Shown piece after piece: positions 54,941 through 64,000 of a stretch of DNA of 64,000 nucleotides. The position numbers were made by a program, and so were the translations under genes. How positions within the stretch are numbered: position 1 is the first letter of the stretch; every line of letters starts with the position of its first letter. The notes under the pieces are model-generated. The model had not been told where the DNA came from and did not search any database. It saw only the letters and a program-made list of their open reading frames with translations. Origin of the DNA: Pyrrhosoma nymphula (Eukaryota > Arthropoda > Insecta > Odonata > Coenagrionidae); the NCBI GenBank assembly GCA_963573305.1, contig OY754329.1:79756576-79820575 (forward strand). Direction: 5' to 3'.

Positions 54941-55356
54941 AGGCCGTATCACACTAAGAGTTGCGGCGGCTGTTTCGGTTACTGTGGCGTTTGCAGGTTG
55001 CGGGTTGGACGATAAATTCGGGGCTTTTACAACAAGCATTGCATAAGTGCAGGCGACGAATCGCATTTACATGTGCTGTATTAACATACAACAATGATTT
55101 GCCACTTTGCACCAGTAGCTGGACATAAACAAATGGTGCGCCTTTCATTTGATACCCAAATCAATGTAGTCACGCGATGAATCTGACGCATGCCATTTGC
55201 TACGGTTTCAGCCGTGCGGTTGAAAAACAGATCCGGGCCTATTCTCTCGGTTGCAACCCGTGGGCTTGGCTGCTGAGCGATGATTGGTCGGGAGCCAACC
55301 TGCAACCGCAACCCGCAATCGGAACAGCCGATGCACACCGTAGTGTGATACAGCCT
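54941..55356. mobile_element. 416-bp terminal-inverted-repeat element
   Basis: AGGCCGTATCACACTAAGAG (54941 on) is mirrored by TAGTGTGATACAGCCT ending at 55356. The inverted repeats extend about 60-70 bases inward with indels (GGCTGTTTCGGTTACTGTGG against GGAACAGCCGATGCACACCG; GCAGGTTGCGGGTTGG against CCAACCTGCAACCGC). The interior has no transposase. The element is GC-richer than its flanks, which explains the small frames in it. A hAT, piggyBac or Harbinger affiliation cannot be chosen, because no certain target duplication is seen. Confidence 0.78.
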
Positions 55357-56519
55357 TACGGGTGTGTGCATTCTTCAAGTTAATGCTTGCCAACGTGTCG
55401 CCAGCGTAGCCATCGATCTTACGAACGAGTTTGGATGGGACATTATTACCTACCCCTGATATTCCGGACTTGGCATCCAGGTATTTTCACTTGTTTAAGG
55501 ATTTTAAAGAAAAATTGGATTGAATGCAATTTGACAGTGATGACTAGGAGAAAGAAGAGTTCATACGCTATCTCAATGAGTTGGCGGCGAGCTTTATAGA
55601 CATGCATAAAAAACTGCCACTGAGCGACTCAAAAAATGCATCAAACGTAATGGCGCTTACATTGAAAAATTATGTGTTGTAATAATTCACATCCATGTAA
55701 ACAGTTTTGTCAACCATTGCAGTGAGAGGTTAATACTATCATCAGTTCATTAAAATTGGGCCCCCTTTGCAGAAGTCTTATTGTTAATATCCTTTGCCTT
55801 CTTCATACTAGGAGGAAAACCAATTCTATTTCACTAAAATCAGTTTTCGGAGTTCTGAACCTATTTCCCTATCATCACGTCTCTCTCATGCTCCTCATAC
55901 TTACTGCGTGCGAATATGCCATCCAAAATACTTATTATTTCCATTCTCCTTTTATACTATACTATTTTTCGCCGTGTTTCCCTCATTCTCCCATTGAACT
56001 CCATGTAATTTCAAGTTCAATTAGAGAGTAAAATAGCTAGTAAAGGGAAAATTTCGTTGTTAATATCATTTAGAGGACAAGTTTTTATACGAGTAGGTAG
56101 AATATGAATAAAATGACATTTAAGTAATTTTGCGGTGGAACTACCTTAAGAGATTTCAGTGGCGAGGCAAGAGTCGAAGATGACAATTATGATTTACGAT
56201 AACAACAACTATGATTGAAAAATATGACGCTCATGAATTAAGTTAGACGCTGGTAATAGGCATGTTTCAGCCATCATTCAATATGAATACACAAACTCTT
56301 CAACTAAAAGATGTAAGCACACCTAGCGGGAAAGTATCAAACAGCGCCCTCACTAAGCGCCCACGCGCTGCCTAACGCATAGATACTAAGTGACCAGTCC
56401 TGTGTTGTAAGATCGTGATTGCGGCTATGGCTCTGTTTCAATGGGACATCAGCAACATGATGGTGATGTTGCTGATGATGTTGTTTTGCACCAAAACCAT
56501 GGTCACGGTAAATAAAATG
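55357..56519. other. Anonymous DNA
   Basis: Frames at 55387-55599 and 55756-56031 (+) and 56337-56522 (-) are unrecognised. GTTGCTGATGATG occurs near 56467-56480 with CATCAGCAACATGATGGTGA just before it, a small inverted repeat. Confidence 0.4.
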
Positions 56520-57187
56520 CATTAAAGAAACTGCAGTGCTATAAATTCACCTTTAATTCCTTCGTATAACTGTATGAAGGTTGTCTAAGCGAGAAATCAT
56601 TAAACTAATAATTAAATGAATTTGACTCAATTAAGAGAAAGAGCTCACTTTTATAATGGTACCATAATATCACCTTATCACTCAATTGCTTTTAGAAATA
56701 TTTGCCAAAGAATGTGTATTATATAACATAATTAATTAATTAATTAATACATTTAATACATTAATAAACATTCTGATTTGAAGTCATTTTCGGCAACCGT
56801 CGAGAAACAAGTTAAAGCCAAGAGTTAAAGAAGTCAAGTAAAATACCCAAGAATGCATAATTAATTTATTTCTGCAGAGTTCAATCATTATAACAAAGGT
56901 TTTTCGTCATTGTTATTACCATAATTAGTTTCTTCATGCTCCCTACGACTTTTTCAATGTAAATAAAAATTTTAATACGGTCTCCATTTTGCAAAGGAAA
57001 AATCTTGCTCAAACTATATTAATTCTAAAATAAAATATTAAAACATGATGTCTCTATAAGGACTAAGGAAATGTATTGCTCATACTACCTTGAAATGGCA
57101 CATGAAAGAGAATATATTTATCACAGGATAAAGTAATTTCTAGGGGATAGAGAGGAGTGAAAGTCTTTATACAACCTAGATATATGC
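56520..57187 (+). repeat. Tandem segmental duplication, copy A
   Basis: It aligns with copy B (57590-58350) in the same orientation. Shared landmarks in order: TGCAGTGCTATAAAT, AACAAAGGTTTT-RTCATTG, CTAAAATAAAATATT (A) against TTAAAGTAAAATATT (B), ACTACCTT-AAA-GG-ACAT, GGATAAAGTAATT-CTAG, and CAACCTAGATA near the end. Offset between copies grows from 1071 to about 1164 bases. Copies are clearly diverged. No gene is visible inside. An ATTA run (56731-56748) is present only in copy A. Confidence 0.75.
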
Positions 57188-57200
57188 TTATGATTTCGTC

Positions 57201-57555
57201 CATGATAAAACAACTTGGTTTTAATCCACACAATTTATTTCAGACGACCCGGGTTTCAGCAACTTACATTTTGTGCCATCATCAGAGAACAAATTACACA
57301 GGTGGCCGGGTATATATATGGTTGAAGGTGGGGGTGCTGGGGAGTGAGGAACATATGGGTTGGGCAGCATGGAAAGGGGGGGGGGGGAAGGTTGAGTCAA
57401 TCAGTGTTTAAAAAAAAAAAAAACGCACACTCCATCCTTTTTTAAAAACACTGATTGACTCAACCTTCCCCCCCCCCCTTTGTGGGAATTAAAACCAAGT
57501 TGTTCTATCATGGATGTTACCAACTTCCACAAAGTTAAGCCTGAGACGATTACTT
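57201..57555. mobile_element. Nested fold-back element with CTGATGA...GAAAC motif
   Basis: Outer arms CCATGATAAAACAACTTGGT TTTAATCC (from 57200) and GGAATTAAAACCAAGTTGTT CTATCATGG (to about 57514) are inverted. An inner pair (57374-57413 and 57439-57480) forms a second long hairpin, with a 12-G run opposite a C run and CAATCAGTGTTT against AAACACTGATTG. On the minus strand at 57246-57285 an exact CTGATGA is followed by 21 bases, then GAAACCCGGGTC. CTTATGATTTCGT occurs on both sides (57188-57200 and 57556-57568), a likely 13-bp target duplication. The element sits between the two copies of the tandem duplication. Confidence 0.75.
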
Positions 57556-57589
57556 ATGATTTCGTTGCTAAGCAGCATCATCAGCAACA

Positions 57590-58350
57590 TCGCCCACCTG
57601 ATTGCAGTGCTATAAATGGTTATAAATTCATCTTTCATTTCTTTTCACAACTGCTATTAGGTAGTGATTTGATTGAGCGATTTGATTTTAGCGACATAAA
57701 ATTTAATAAATTTGGCCTTTAATAGAGAAAAATGTATCATCTTTTTTATTTAAAAAAAATATCGGCTAATAACTTCCTTTCTTTTTAAGTATTCGCCATT
57801 TTCTATTGTATATGGTATGGTTGCACACTCCGGAGAGACATTGTTAACACAACGCGGAAGTTCATATCGTAAATAGTTTAAGGAATGTAATGGTGGGTAG
57901 TTAGTATTTTGGCTCAATTATTTTTAAGAATTTATTCATTAATCACTATACGATGGTTTTAAAAACATTAACAGCACACGACGAGAAAAAACAGGTCAAG
58001 TAAAGGACTTCATCATGTACATTTAGCCACATAATAAGGGGTTCAGTCAAATAAAACAAAGGTTTTGCATCATTGATATTAACACACTTAAATTATCCAC
58101 GTTTCCTGCATATTCTAGAAAAAAAATACTAAACAGTCCCTAATGTGAAGAGAGAATAATTTTGCTAAAACTAGTATCATTTTAAAGTAAAATATTCAAA
58201 TATGGTTTTTCTATTGCAAATAAGGAAATGCACCACTTAAACTACCTTAAAACGGGACATAAAAGATCAGAGAGTTATCAAGGGATAAAGTAATTAGTAG
58301 AGGTTATAGAGGAATAAGAGTGCCTTTCGTCAACCTAGATAGACTTATGG
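57590..58350 (+). repeat. Tandem segmental duplication, copy B
   Basis: Partner of 56520-57187 (see that entry for landmarks). It extends further at its end, through GTGCCTTTCGTCAACCTAGA TAGACTTATGG. Confidence 0.75.
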
Positions 58351-60376
58351 TGATAATTATCCTACTTGCAAGCGCATACATCAAAGTGCTAATCCTTTTT
58401 GTCTAACCTCCAAGAGACAACATTCGCCATCTAATGGGCTTTAATTGAAGTATTAACGAAACTGTTTACAAATGAGAGGAAATGCTAAATAATGACAACA
58501 GCAGTTGCTGGCTATTTCGTCCTCATATTTTCATGCACGAGTAATCGTGACGCTCACGTTTCCGCTGTTTTATCACGGTGTTTAGCAGAAAAATAAAACT
58601 GAGAAACGAACCTTGCTATTTATTCTCAATGTATTCACATTAATTGCTTTATCTGGTTGTTTCCTTTAATTATGTCAAGGCTCGGAGGGAATTCTGGACG
58701 AAATTCCGTTTAAAAAATGGAAAGTGAAACTTATTTGGGCCTTTCCTTTCCATAGGGATGACATTCCCAGGGGAGACTTTAATCATCGCGCTGGAAGAAA
58801 TTTTTACTTTCACTTCATTCTAAAAAAAGGAACTTGCGTAAATTATTTAAGAGAAAATGGAACCTGATTTAAATGATAAAGACACAAACTACTTTTAGCT
58901 CATGACAGCTATTTAATAATTCTTTACTAAATTACCCTAATATTCCAGATTTACGTATCATCAGAGAATTAAATTATGGAATAGGCTATTTCTATACATT
59001 CATTCAACAACCAATTAATTCTAGTAATTGTTAATGCAGAAATATTTTAGTACAATTTCCATCCGTTAAAAAGTTCCTACAATATTATTATACAATACAG
59101 CCAGGTCAATGGCATGCTAAACCAGTAGCTACTACCAGAGGTCTCCATCATTGAAATAGTCTTATGCGAAATATTACCTTCTCTTCTGAGTATGCATTCT
59201 TTATCCATGCTGATAGCGATCGGAATTTTTTGGCCTTTCAAAATACTGGTCACACAAGATATATACTACATCCCGTCACCCAAGCTAAGGTCTGAGATCA
59301 ATGACAAATCTATAGCTCCGTAAAAAAATATCAAGCAGAAACTATGAAGAAAATTCTATATATAACAGCTAAATGTAAAGGTAGCGTATTTTAAAATATA
59401 CCTGATTTTACATTGCGTAGTGATTGAATACAGAATTCAAAAGAGTGAAAAATAAAAGAAGATAGCTACCGCTGAGAAAGCTGATAGCTAAGCTGCTGAT
59501 CATGGCCTATCGGAAAAAATTAATTAAGTTTGACATTTTGCATAATTGATAATCTACTGGACCCATAAAAATGCAGGTTTTGTGTTTTCAGGAAAATTGT
59601 TAAAAATTTTCACACAAGGGCCGCTACAATATTAAATGGAACTAGGTTGAATCACAGTAAAACCCATGATACCTTCATAGAAAATCCTTTTTTTTCACCG
59701 AAACGTGAACCTTCGTTTCAAAACATTTATTGCCGAGGGGGGTTTAGAAAATGGGGTAAGCCAAATATTGCGAGGACCAAGCTAAAACGGAAATGAAACC
59801 CTATAATTGCCTTGTAAATGAACTCAGACTGCTCAATTAAGACAAGCCACCCTGTAGCATTAAGAAGTTTTTCAGACTTATGGTATGGTTTCCGACCAAG
59901 TAAAACCACGTTACACTTACGGACACATTACAGCACGCCCGGTTCAGAAGTCCTTGTTTTAAAGGAACCTTACATTCCAATACAACATGTCGTTTGAAGA
60001 GTGCATTATAATGCTTTGACTGCATCTCTCCGACATGAAAGTTCCCATGAGGGCGGTAATATACGCATGAGTTTTTAGTAAATACTAATTTTAATTTTCA
60101 TGGGCAGTCGATTATAACGGACAGATTATGGAACTTTCCCTTAACTTGATTCCCATGAACACTGGCCGGCTCGATATTTTCCTGACCGTTGAGGGCAGAG
60201 GTTGGTTTACAATTAGTAAAAGTGACCAATGAACTTACATATTGGTACGTATGGAATTTCATAATTAATTTCCACTGATTTTTACGCCTTAACCAATCGA
60301 TATAAAGAATGGAATTTGATAAATTAAGGATTCTATCTCCTAGTCAGGAGATTTCTGATTCGAAAACGCCATAAGG
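58351..60376. other. Anonymous AT-rich DNA
   Basis: Minus frames at 59727-59909 and 59837-60025 are unrecognised. No repeat or RNA structure is evident. Confidence 0.5.
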
Positions 60377-60634
60377 ATGGCCGCAGAAACTGTCGTAATC
60401 AAAAAACAACGCAACGTGAATAAAAACCCGAAAGCCGAGGTGTATACTACGAGAATCCGCGGAAACCTGCCAGCGGAATTATCCTTCGTAAGGGATTTAA
60501 CAAAGGAAGTCGACGAGTGGAGTCCAATGCGTTCGTTGCCTATTATCGGAGTAATTCCAAGGTCTAAAGGTCCAACACGACATAGTAGCTCGGATGTTGC
60601 AATACTAGCAAATGGAATTGTGAGCAAATTTTAA
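60377..60634 (+). CDS. Unrecognised 85-codon frame
   Basis: A plus-strand frame of 85 codons with mixed, non-repetitive composition (RDLTKEVDEWSPMRSLPIIG in the middle, basic N-terminus). It is less biased than most frames in the window, and the minus strand has an overlapping frame of 95 codons (60340-60627). I see no domain, signal peptide or membrane segment and no splice sites that extend it. It may be chance. It is listed only because its composition looks protein-like. Confidence 0.15.
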   Translation: MAAETVVIKKQRNVNKNPKAEVYTTRIRGNLPAELSFVRDLTKEVDEWSPMRSLPIIGVIPRSKGPTRHSSSDVAILANGIVSKF

Positions 60635-62727
60635 GAAGGGACTCTTCAATTGAACGGGCCACTTCGAATGCCCAATATTTCAGTAATATTTCTCTCCTTT
60701 GACACGAAGGGTAGGCGAAGATCAAGAAACGAGCTTAAAATTACTCGCAAAGAATTAATAAGGACTACTGCAATGAAATGAACTTTATTTCCTATGTTCT
60801 CTTTAAAAAATAAGAGGCGCTCCTCGTCTGATAAATGAACATTACCCTTGGCTCTTTTCCCGTGTACAATCACTTAAGTACGCGAGGACTGGACATAGAA
60901 ATTTCAGCAGACAGCCGCCTATAACAATTCAAATATGGTAATGCCGGAATGGAACTATTAGTCTGATTCAGGTAGTGAAGACTTCAACATCCCATTTTTG
61001 GTCAGCAGTCGTCATTCAAAAACGTACATGCATCCCCGACTTTGTTTCTAAATAGTCTCCTGCCCAAAGGCTTCTAGTTCACTATCCTGAGAAAATTTTC
61101 GAAGAAATTTCCCATTATGACAATGAGTGCAGTTACAACTATGAAATAAGCCGATGAACACAAATTTTACGAAAAAGAATAATGAGAGTCTATCGAGTTT
61201 TGAAGGGACTCATGGTTATTTTTGTTCCAACTCACCACGCACTGCTTTAGGTGACGGTGGAGGGAGGGGCCTGGGAGCTGCTGCTTCTTCTGCTGCTTTA
61301 GGCTGATGCTTTCACTTGGACGACTTCTTCTTGACTCATCTAGAAACGGAAAATAATCATGAAAAACAAAAACGAACAGAAAATCCTCCTACATAGGTGA
61401 TTTTACACACTAAACTGCCCCCAATGCTCACATTCAAGTAAATTAAATGAGGTCCGAGAAGAGAATCGAAAGCTTAAGCCTGGATATTCGACGCTAACGG
61501 AGTCTTTCTAAGGACGTTGAGGCAGCAGGGCGAACGTGGCTTTGGAAATGGACTAATGCGTGCCGTTATAATTCCGCGACACTTCCCCGGTAAAATAGAC
61601 CGTTTCAATCCCGCCGAGCTTTGAGTCTCCATCGATGAGCGAAAACCCAACGGCTATCGGGAGACTCGCCCATGGATGGGATAAAAGAAGACCCAAAAAA
61701 AAAATACTGCGTAAGATGAGTACGGAGGAAGAGGGTTGCAAGATAAGGTACTGGTGAATATAACTATAAATCTATCCTTTTATTTTATTTTTAGTTTAAC
61801 TATAGGAGTTTATTATTTGTATGCATTTTTATATTAAATCGACGTCCTAATGTCCTAAAATATTCTAAAATACATACAAATGCATTGTGATTGTATTTTA
61901 GAATTTAATTAAAGTTTATCTCTAGAATATAAATCGAAATGAAATCAGGCTGTTAAATACTTTGGTTGAACGTGAGAATGTATAAACTCTTTGCCATGAA
62001 AGGTATTTAGATAAAGTTAAAGTTAAAAGAAATGTAGTACGTGATGCGACCAAAAATGAGCACCAGTAACGTGTGGACCAAATTCCTTTTAATTTTCTAC
62101 TACGGAGATTTGTGCTGGCGTATGGTTACGAGTACCACGTTTAATGATGTGCTGAAATACATATGAATCTCCTAATTACTAATATTCCACAAGTCTAGTG
62201 AAAATAAGAAAAATAAGGCGGAGGGCTCTACAGGTCTCAGATGACAGACATGATATCACAGAATGGTGTGGGAAAATACAATAGCTTCTTGTCCCTGGAC
62301 TTGTATCTACTGTAAAAATGTCATTTGTACATTAATTTCATATTAAAATGCATGGAGTAACTGCCTTCACAAAGAATGAGAATATTCTGCTAGTGCTGAC
62401 ACGATAATTTCCATTGAAAATTTATTTAATTATCTTACAGGTAATTTTAATTCTCCTAATAATTAAGTGAATAACTCTCGCCTATTATTATATGCCATAT
62501 ATCATAAGCCATTCTAGATGCATTCTATTTTGAAATTTTATGCTCCGAAGGTATAAATATTTTTCTTAGATGATTTCAAATAAAAAAATGGATTTTCTGT
62601 CCCTTATCATAAAATGACTCAAAGTCGAGTTTTTGGCACTTTTGAAAGGATCTAGTGTCTAGAGAACATCGAAAAATTAACGGCAGAAATGCATTAAAAC
62701 TAAAAAAAAAAACACTTTTATGATTAG
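60635..62727. other. Anonymous AT-rich DNA
   Basis: Minus frames at 60646-60873 and 61553-61741 are unrecognised. TATTTTAGAA/TTCTAAAATA-type palindromic words cluster near 61855-61905 (ATGCATTTTTATATTAAAT, ATACAAATGCATTGTG). Confidence 0.45.
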
Positions 62728-62833
62728 GGTACACCAAACGCAAAGCTTATTTTGGAGGGTTTTTGGATTTTTTGGAGGGTTTTTGGATTTTGGAGTTATT
62801 TGGATTAGAGTGCACCTAACGCAAAGCTTATTT
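62728..62833. repeat. Direct repeat enclosing a 20-bp tandem repeat
   Basis: TTTGGAGGGTTTTTGGATTT occurs twice, perfectly in tandem, at 62751-62790. On both sides lie copies of ACC-AACGCAAAGCTTATTT (62728-62753 and 62810-62833). It may record a slippage event inside a duplicated segment. Confidence 0.9.
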
Positions 62834-63126
62834 GCACCGCCTAGCATACCACACTGAACCGAAAGTGATCACAACATCCGAACCAAGTCAGGGTTAGCAC
62901 CTGTTACCTATAAGTTAAGAGGCCGGCGCGTTAACTCTCGATAATATACTAGGTGCAGAATATATATATGATAATACTAAATAAATAATAAACACATGGT
63001 CTTACTTCCATAAGAGCTCCCACAACTCTATGGACAGCAGTTCTATCGCGACTAAATAACCCCACCAAGTCCTCCACGCCTTAGAAAATCTAAATTTAAT
63101 TCAGATTTGAGGATTTCCCGGCGTAT
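62834..63126. other. Anonymous DNA
   Basis: Near 62880-62935 TCCGAACCAAGTCAGGGTTA and TAAGAGGCCGGCGCGTTAAC have a tRNA-like flavour on the minus strand, but neither box is convincing. Nothing else is seen. Confidence 0.35.
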
Positions 63127-63293
63127 ATTTAGAATGTAGTGCTTTCGGGTTTCCAACCGGGTGTTGTAGGTGAGTTGCACCGACATTTTGATGGTGTAAT
63201 TTGCCATTGTCCCCAGGATAAATGTCCTTCGAAACGTCTGTGCAACTCACCATCATCAGCCGGTCGGGATCCCGAGAGCTCTACATTCTAAAT
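63127..63293. repeat. Fold-back element at 63.2 kb with GAAACGTC motif
   Basis: Arms 63127-63189 and 63233-63293 are inverted copies: ATTTAGAATGTAGTGCTTTC against GAGCTCTACATTCTAAAT, and GGTGAGTTGCACCGACATTTT against AACGTCTGTGCAACTCACC. Each has a CCGG and CCCG pair in the middle, as at 51294-51619. The right arm on the plus strand has AGGATAAATGTCCTTCGAAACGTC (63217-63238): a 4-bp stem (AGGA/TCCT) before GAAACGTC, with the CTGAnGA half eroded. Confidence 0.75.
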
Positions 63294-63475
63294 CGATGTG
63301 TTTAACCAGCTTCAAACTGACTGTTAGATGTCACGTAACACTTATGAGAAAGGCGAGAGGAAGAAGTAACAGGCCCACCCAGCAGGACGTAAAAAATGAC
63401 TTGGGATATAAGAGAGGATTATCCGTCGTCTGCTTCCCACGCCAACCCCGCCTCCCGTGCCCATCTTGATGCGAG
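63294..63475. other. Short anonymous stretch
   Basis: Transition from the fold-back to the GC-rich block. Nothing recognised. Confidence 0.4.
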
Positions 63476-63796
63476 GTGTTTATAGCCCCACGCCACGGGG
63501 CCTTCAACCAACCCCTCCCCCTTAACTGGTCCCTACCTCATCCCTTCGGACTCTCGGACCCTGCAGACCAACGATCCTACATACGCCCCACCTCCCAGAA
63601 CTCTCCATCTTGTCAAATGACGGACCCTCAAACCCTTGCCCTTCCCGTGGAACACATCCCCTCAAACCCTGAACCCTCCCCCACATCCCTTACCCTGGCT
63701 TACGAGCCATTCTTCATGGGCCTCCAGGGGGGAATGCCTGGAAGAAATGTTAAGGGTGGGGGTGTTAAAGAAGGAAGGAGTCTGTTGGATGTATAA
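63476..63796 (+). other. GC-rich block with 106-codon frame
   Basis: A plus frame of 106 codons in C-rich sequence (63420-63720) turning G-rich by 63725-63800. The protein is P/S-rich and unrecognised. It looks like the blocks at 39430 and 46080 in composition. Confidence 0.3.
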
Positions 63797-63925
63797 GGGA
63801 AGGTTGAGGAGAGGGGTACAAGCATCGTGCACTCACACCACAAGGGGTCTTATCTCAGCTTTCCCAGTTATCGCCTTCGGCCACTGTGAGAATGACCTTC
63901 TGTGTAACCACATAAAGCGACCACA

Positions 63926-63946
63926 CCCCCCCCCCCCCCCCCCCCC
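63926..63946. repeat. Run of 21 C
   Basis: An uninterrupted C homopolymer of 21 bases. Its length may be inexact, because long homopolymers are error-prone in sequencing. Confidence 0.95.
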
Positions 63947-64000
63947 AACAACTCTCCCTTCAAATAGGTCGAGTCATCCGTCTACAGCTCGCAGCGGCGA

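Noticed and set aside
1..64000. CRISPR arrays, bacterial operons, rRNA genes, mitochondrial inserts, endogenous viral genes
   Set aside because: No regularly spaced repeats, no Shine-Dalgarno-spaced gene runs, no rRNA or mitochondrial protein signatures and no retroviral or other viral protein motifs were recognised.

Overview
This window looks like nuclear DNA of an arthropod, most likely an insect. It is AT-rich, gene-poor and full of decayed transposable elements. There are no operons, bacterial gene blocks, rRNA genes or CRISPR arrays. I found no intact protein-coding gene. Most open frames of 60-160 codons are chance frames in low-complexity or CpG-rich DNA. The informative coding signal is TE debris, read from short family motifs that survive between stop codons. 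The exact species cannot be told from the sequence.

Layout. 0-8 kb: minus-strand non-LTR retrotransposon (LINE) debris. It includes an RT palm FADD box, at least two C-terminal tails and several copies of one repeat, with a fold-back element at 5.3 kb. 8-19 kb: mostly anonymous AT-rich DNA, with LINE tails at 12.2-12.7 kb (-) and 15.7 kb (+), a fold-back at 13.6 kb and a CpG-rich island at 13.8-14.2 kb. 19.7-25.5 kb: a LINE 3' end with a GTAGAT-type tail, a SINE-like insertion with a perfect 14-bp target-site duplication, a Helitron remnant ending in a textbook hairpin plus CTAG, another LINE C-terminus, and a short inverted-repeat element. 25.5-39 kb: largely anonymous, with tRNA-like SINE relics, a fold-back with a 14-bp direct flank repeat (36.9-37.15 kb) and a 26-bp perfect palindrome (38.94 kb). 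40.2-41.5 kb: the best-preserved LINE, an RT N-terminal half on the minus strand. 42-48 kb: SINE and LINE tails, and a second copy of a repeat from 1.8 kb. 51-58 kb: fold-back elements, a possible CpG-rich promoter, a mariner deletion derivative, a 416-bp terminal-inverted-repeat element and a diverged tandem duplication. 58-64 kb: mostly anonymous, with a fold-back at 63.1 kb and a 21-C run near the end.

The most interesting cross-cutting signal is a dispersed motif of the form CTGAnGA ... GAAAC followed by a short palindrome and then C or T. In five places it lies in, or is associated with, fold-back elements whose arms point outward. This order resembles the catalytic core of hammerhead ribozymes, which are known in Penelope-like retroelements and in retrozymes. 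The copies are degenerate, and the ribozyme reading is a hypothesis.

The genes do not work together here. The biology visible is TE nesting: LINEs supplying 3' ends to SINEs, and DNA transposons and Helitrons decaying beside them. Candidate host features are limited to a possible promoter and first exon near 53.4-54.2 kb and a possible exon at 34.87-35.09 kb.
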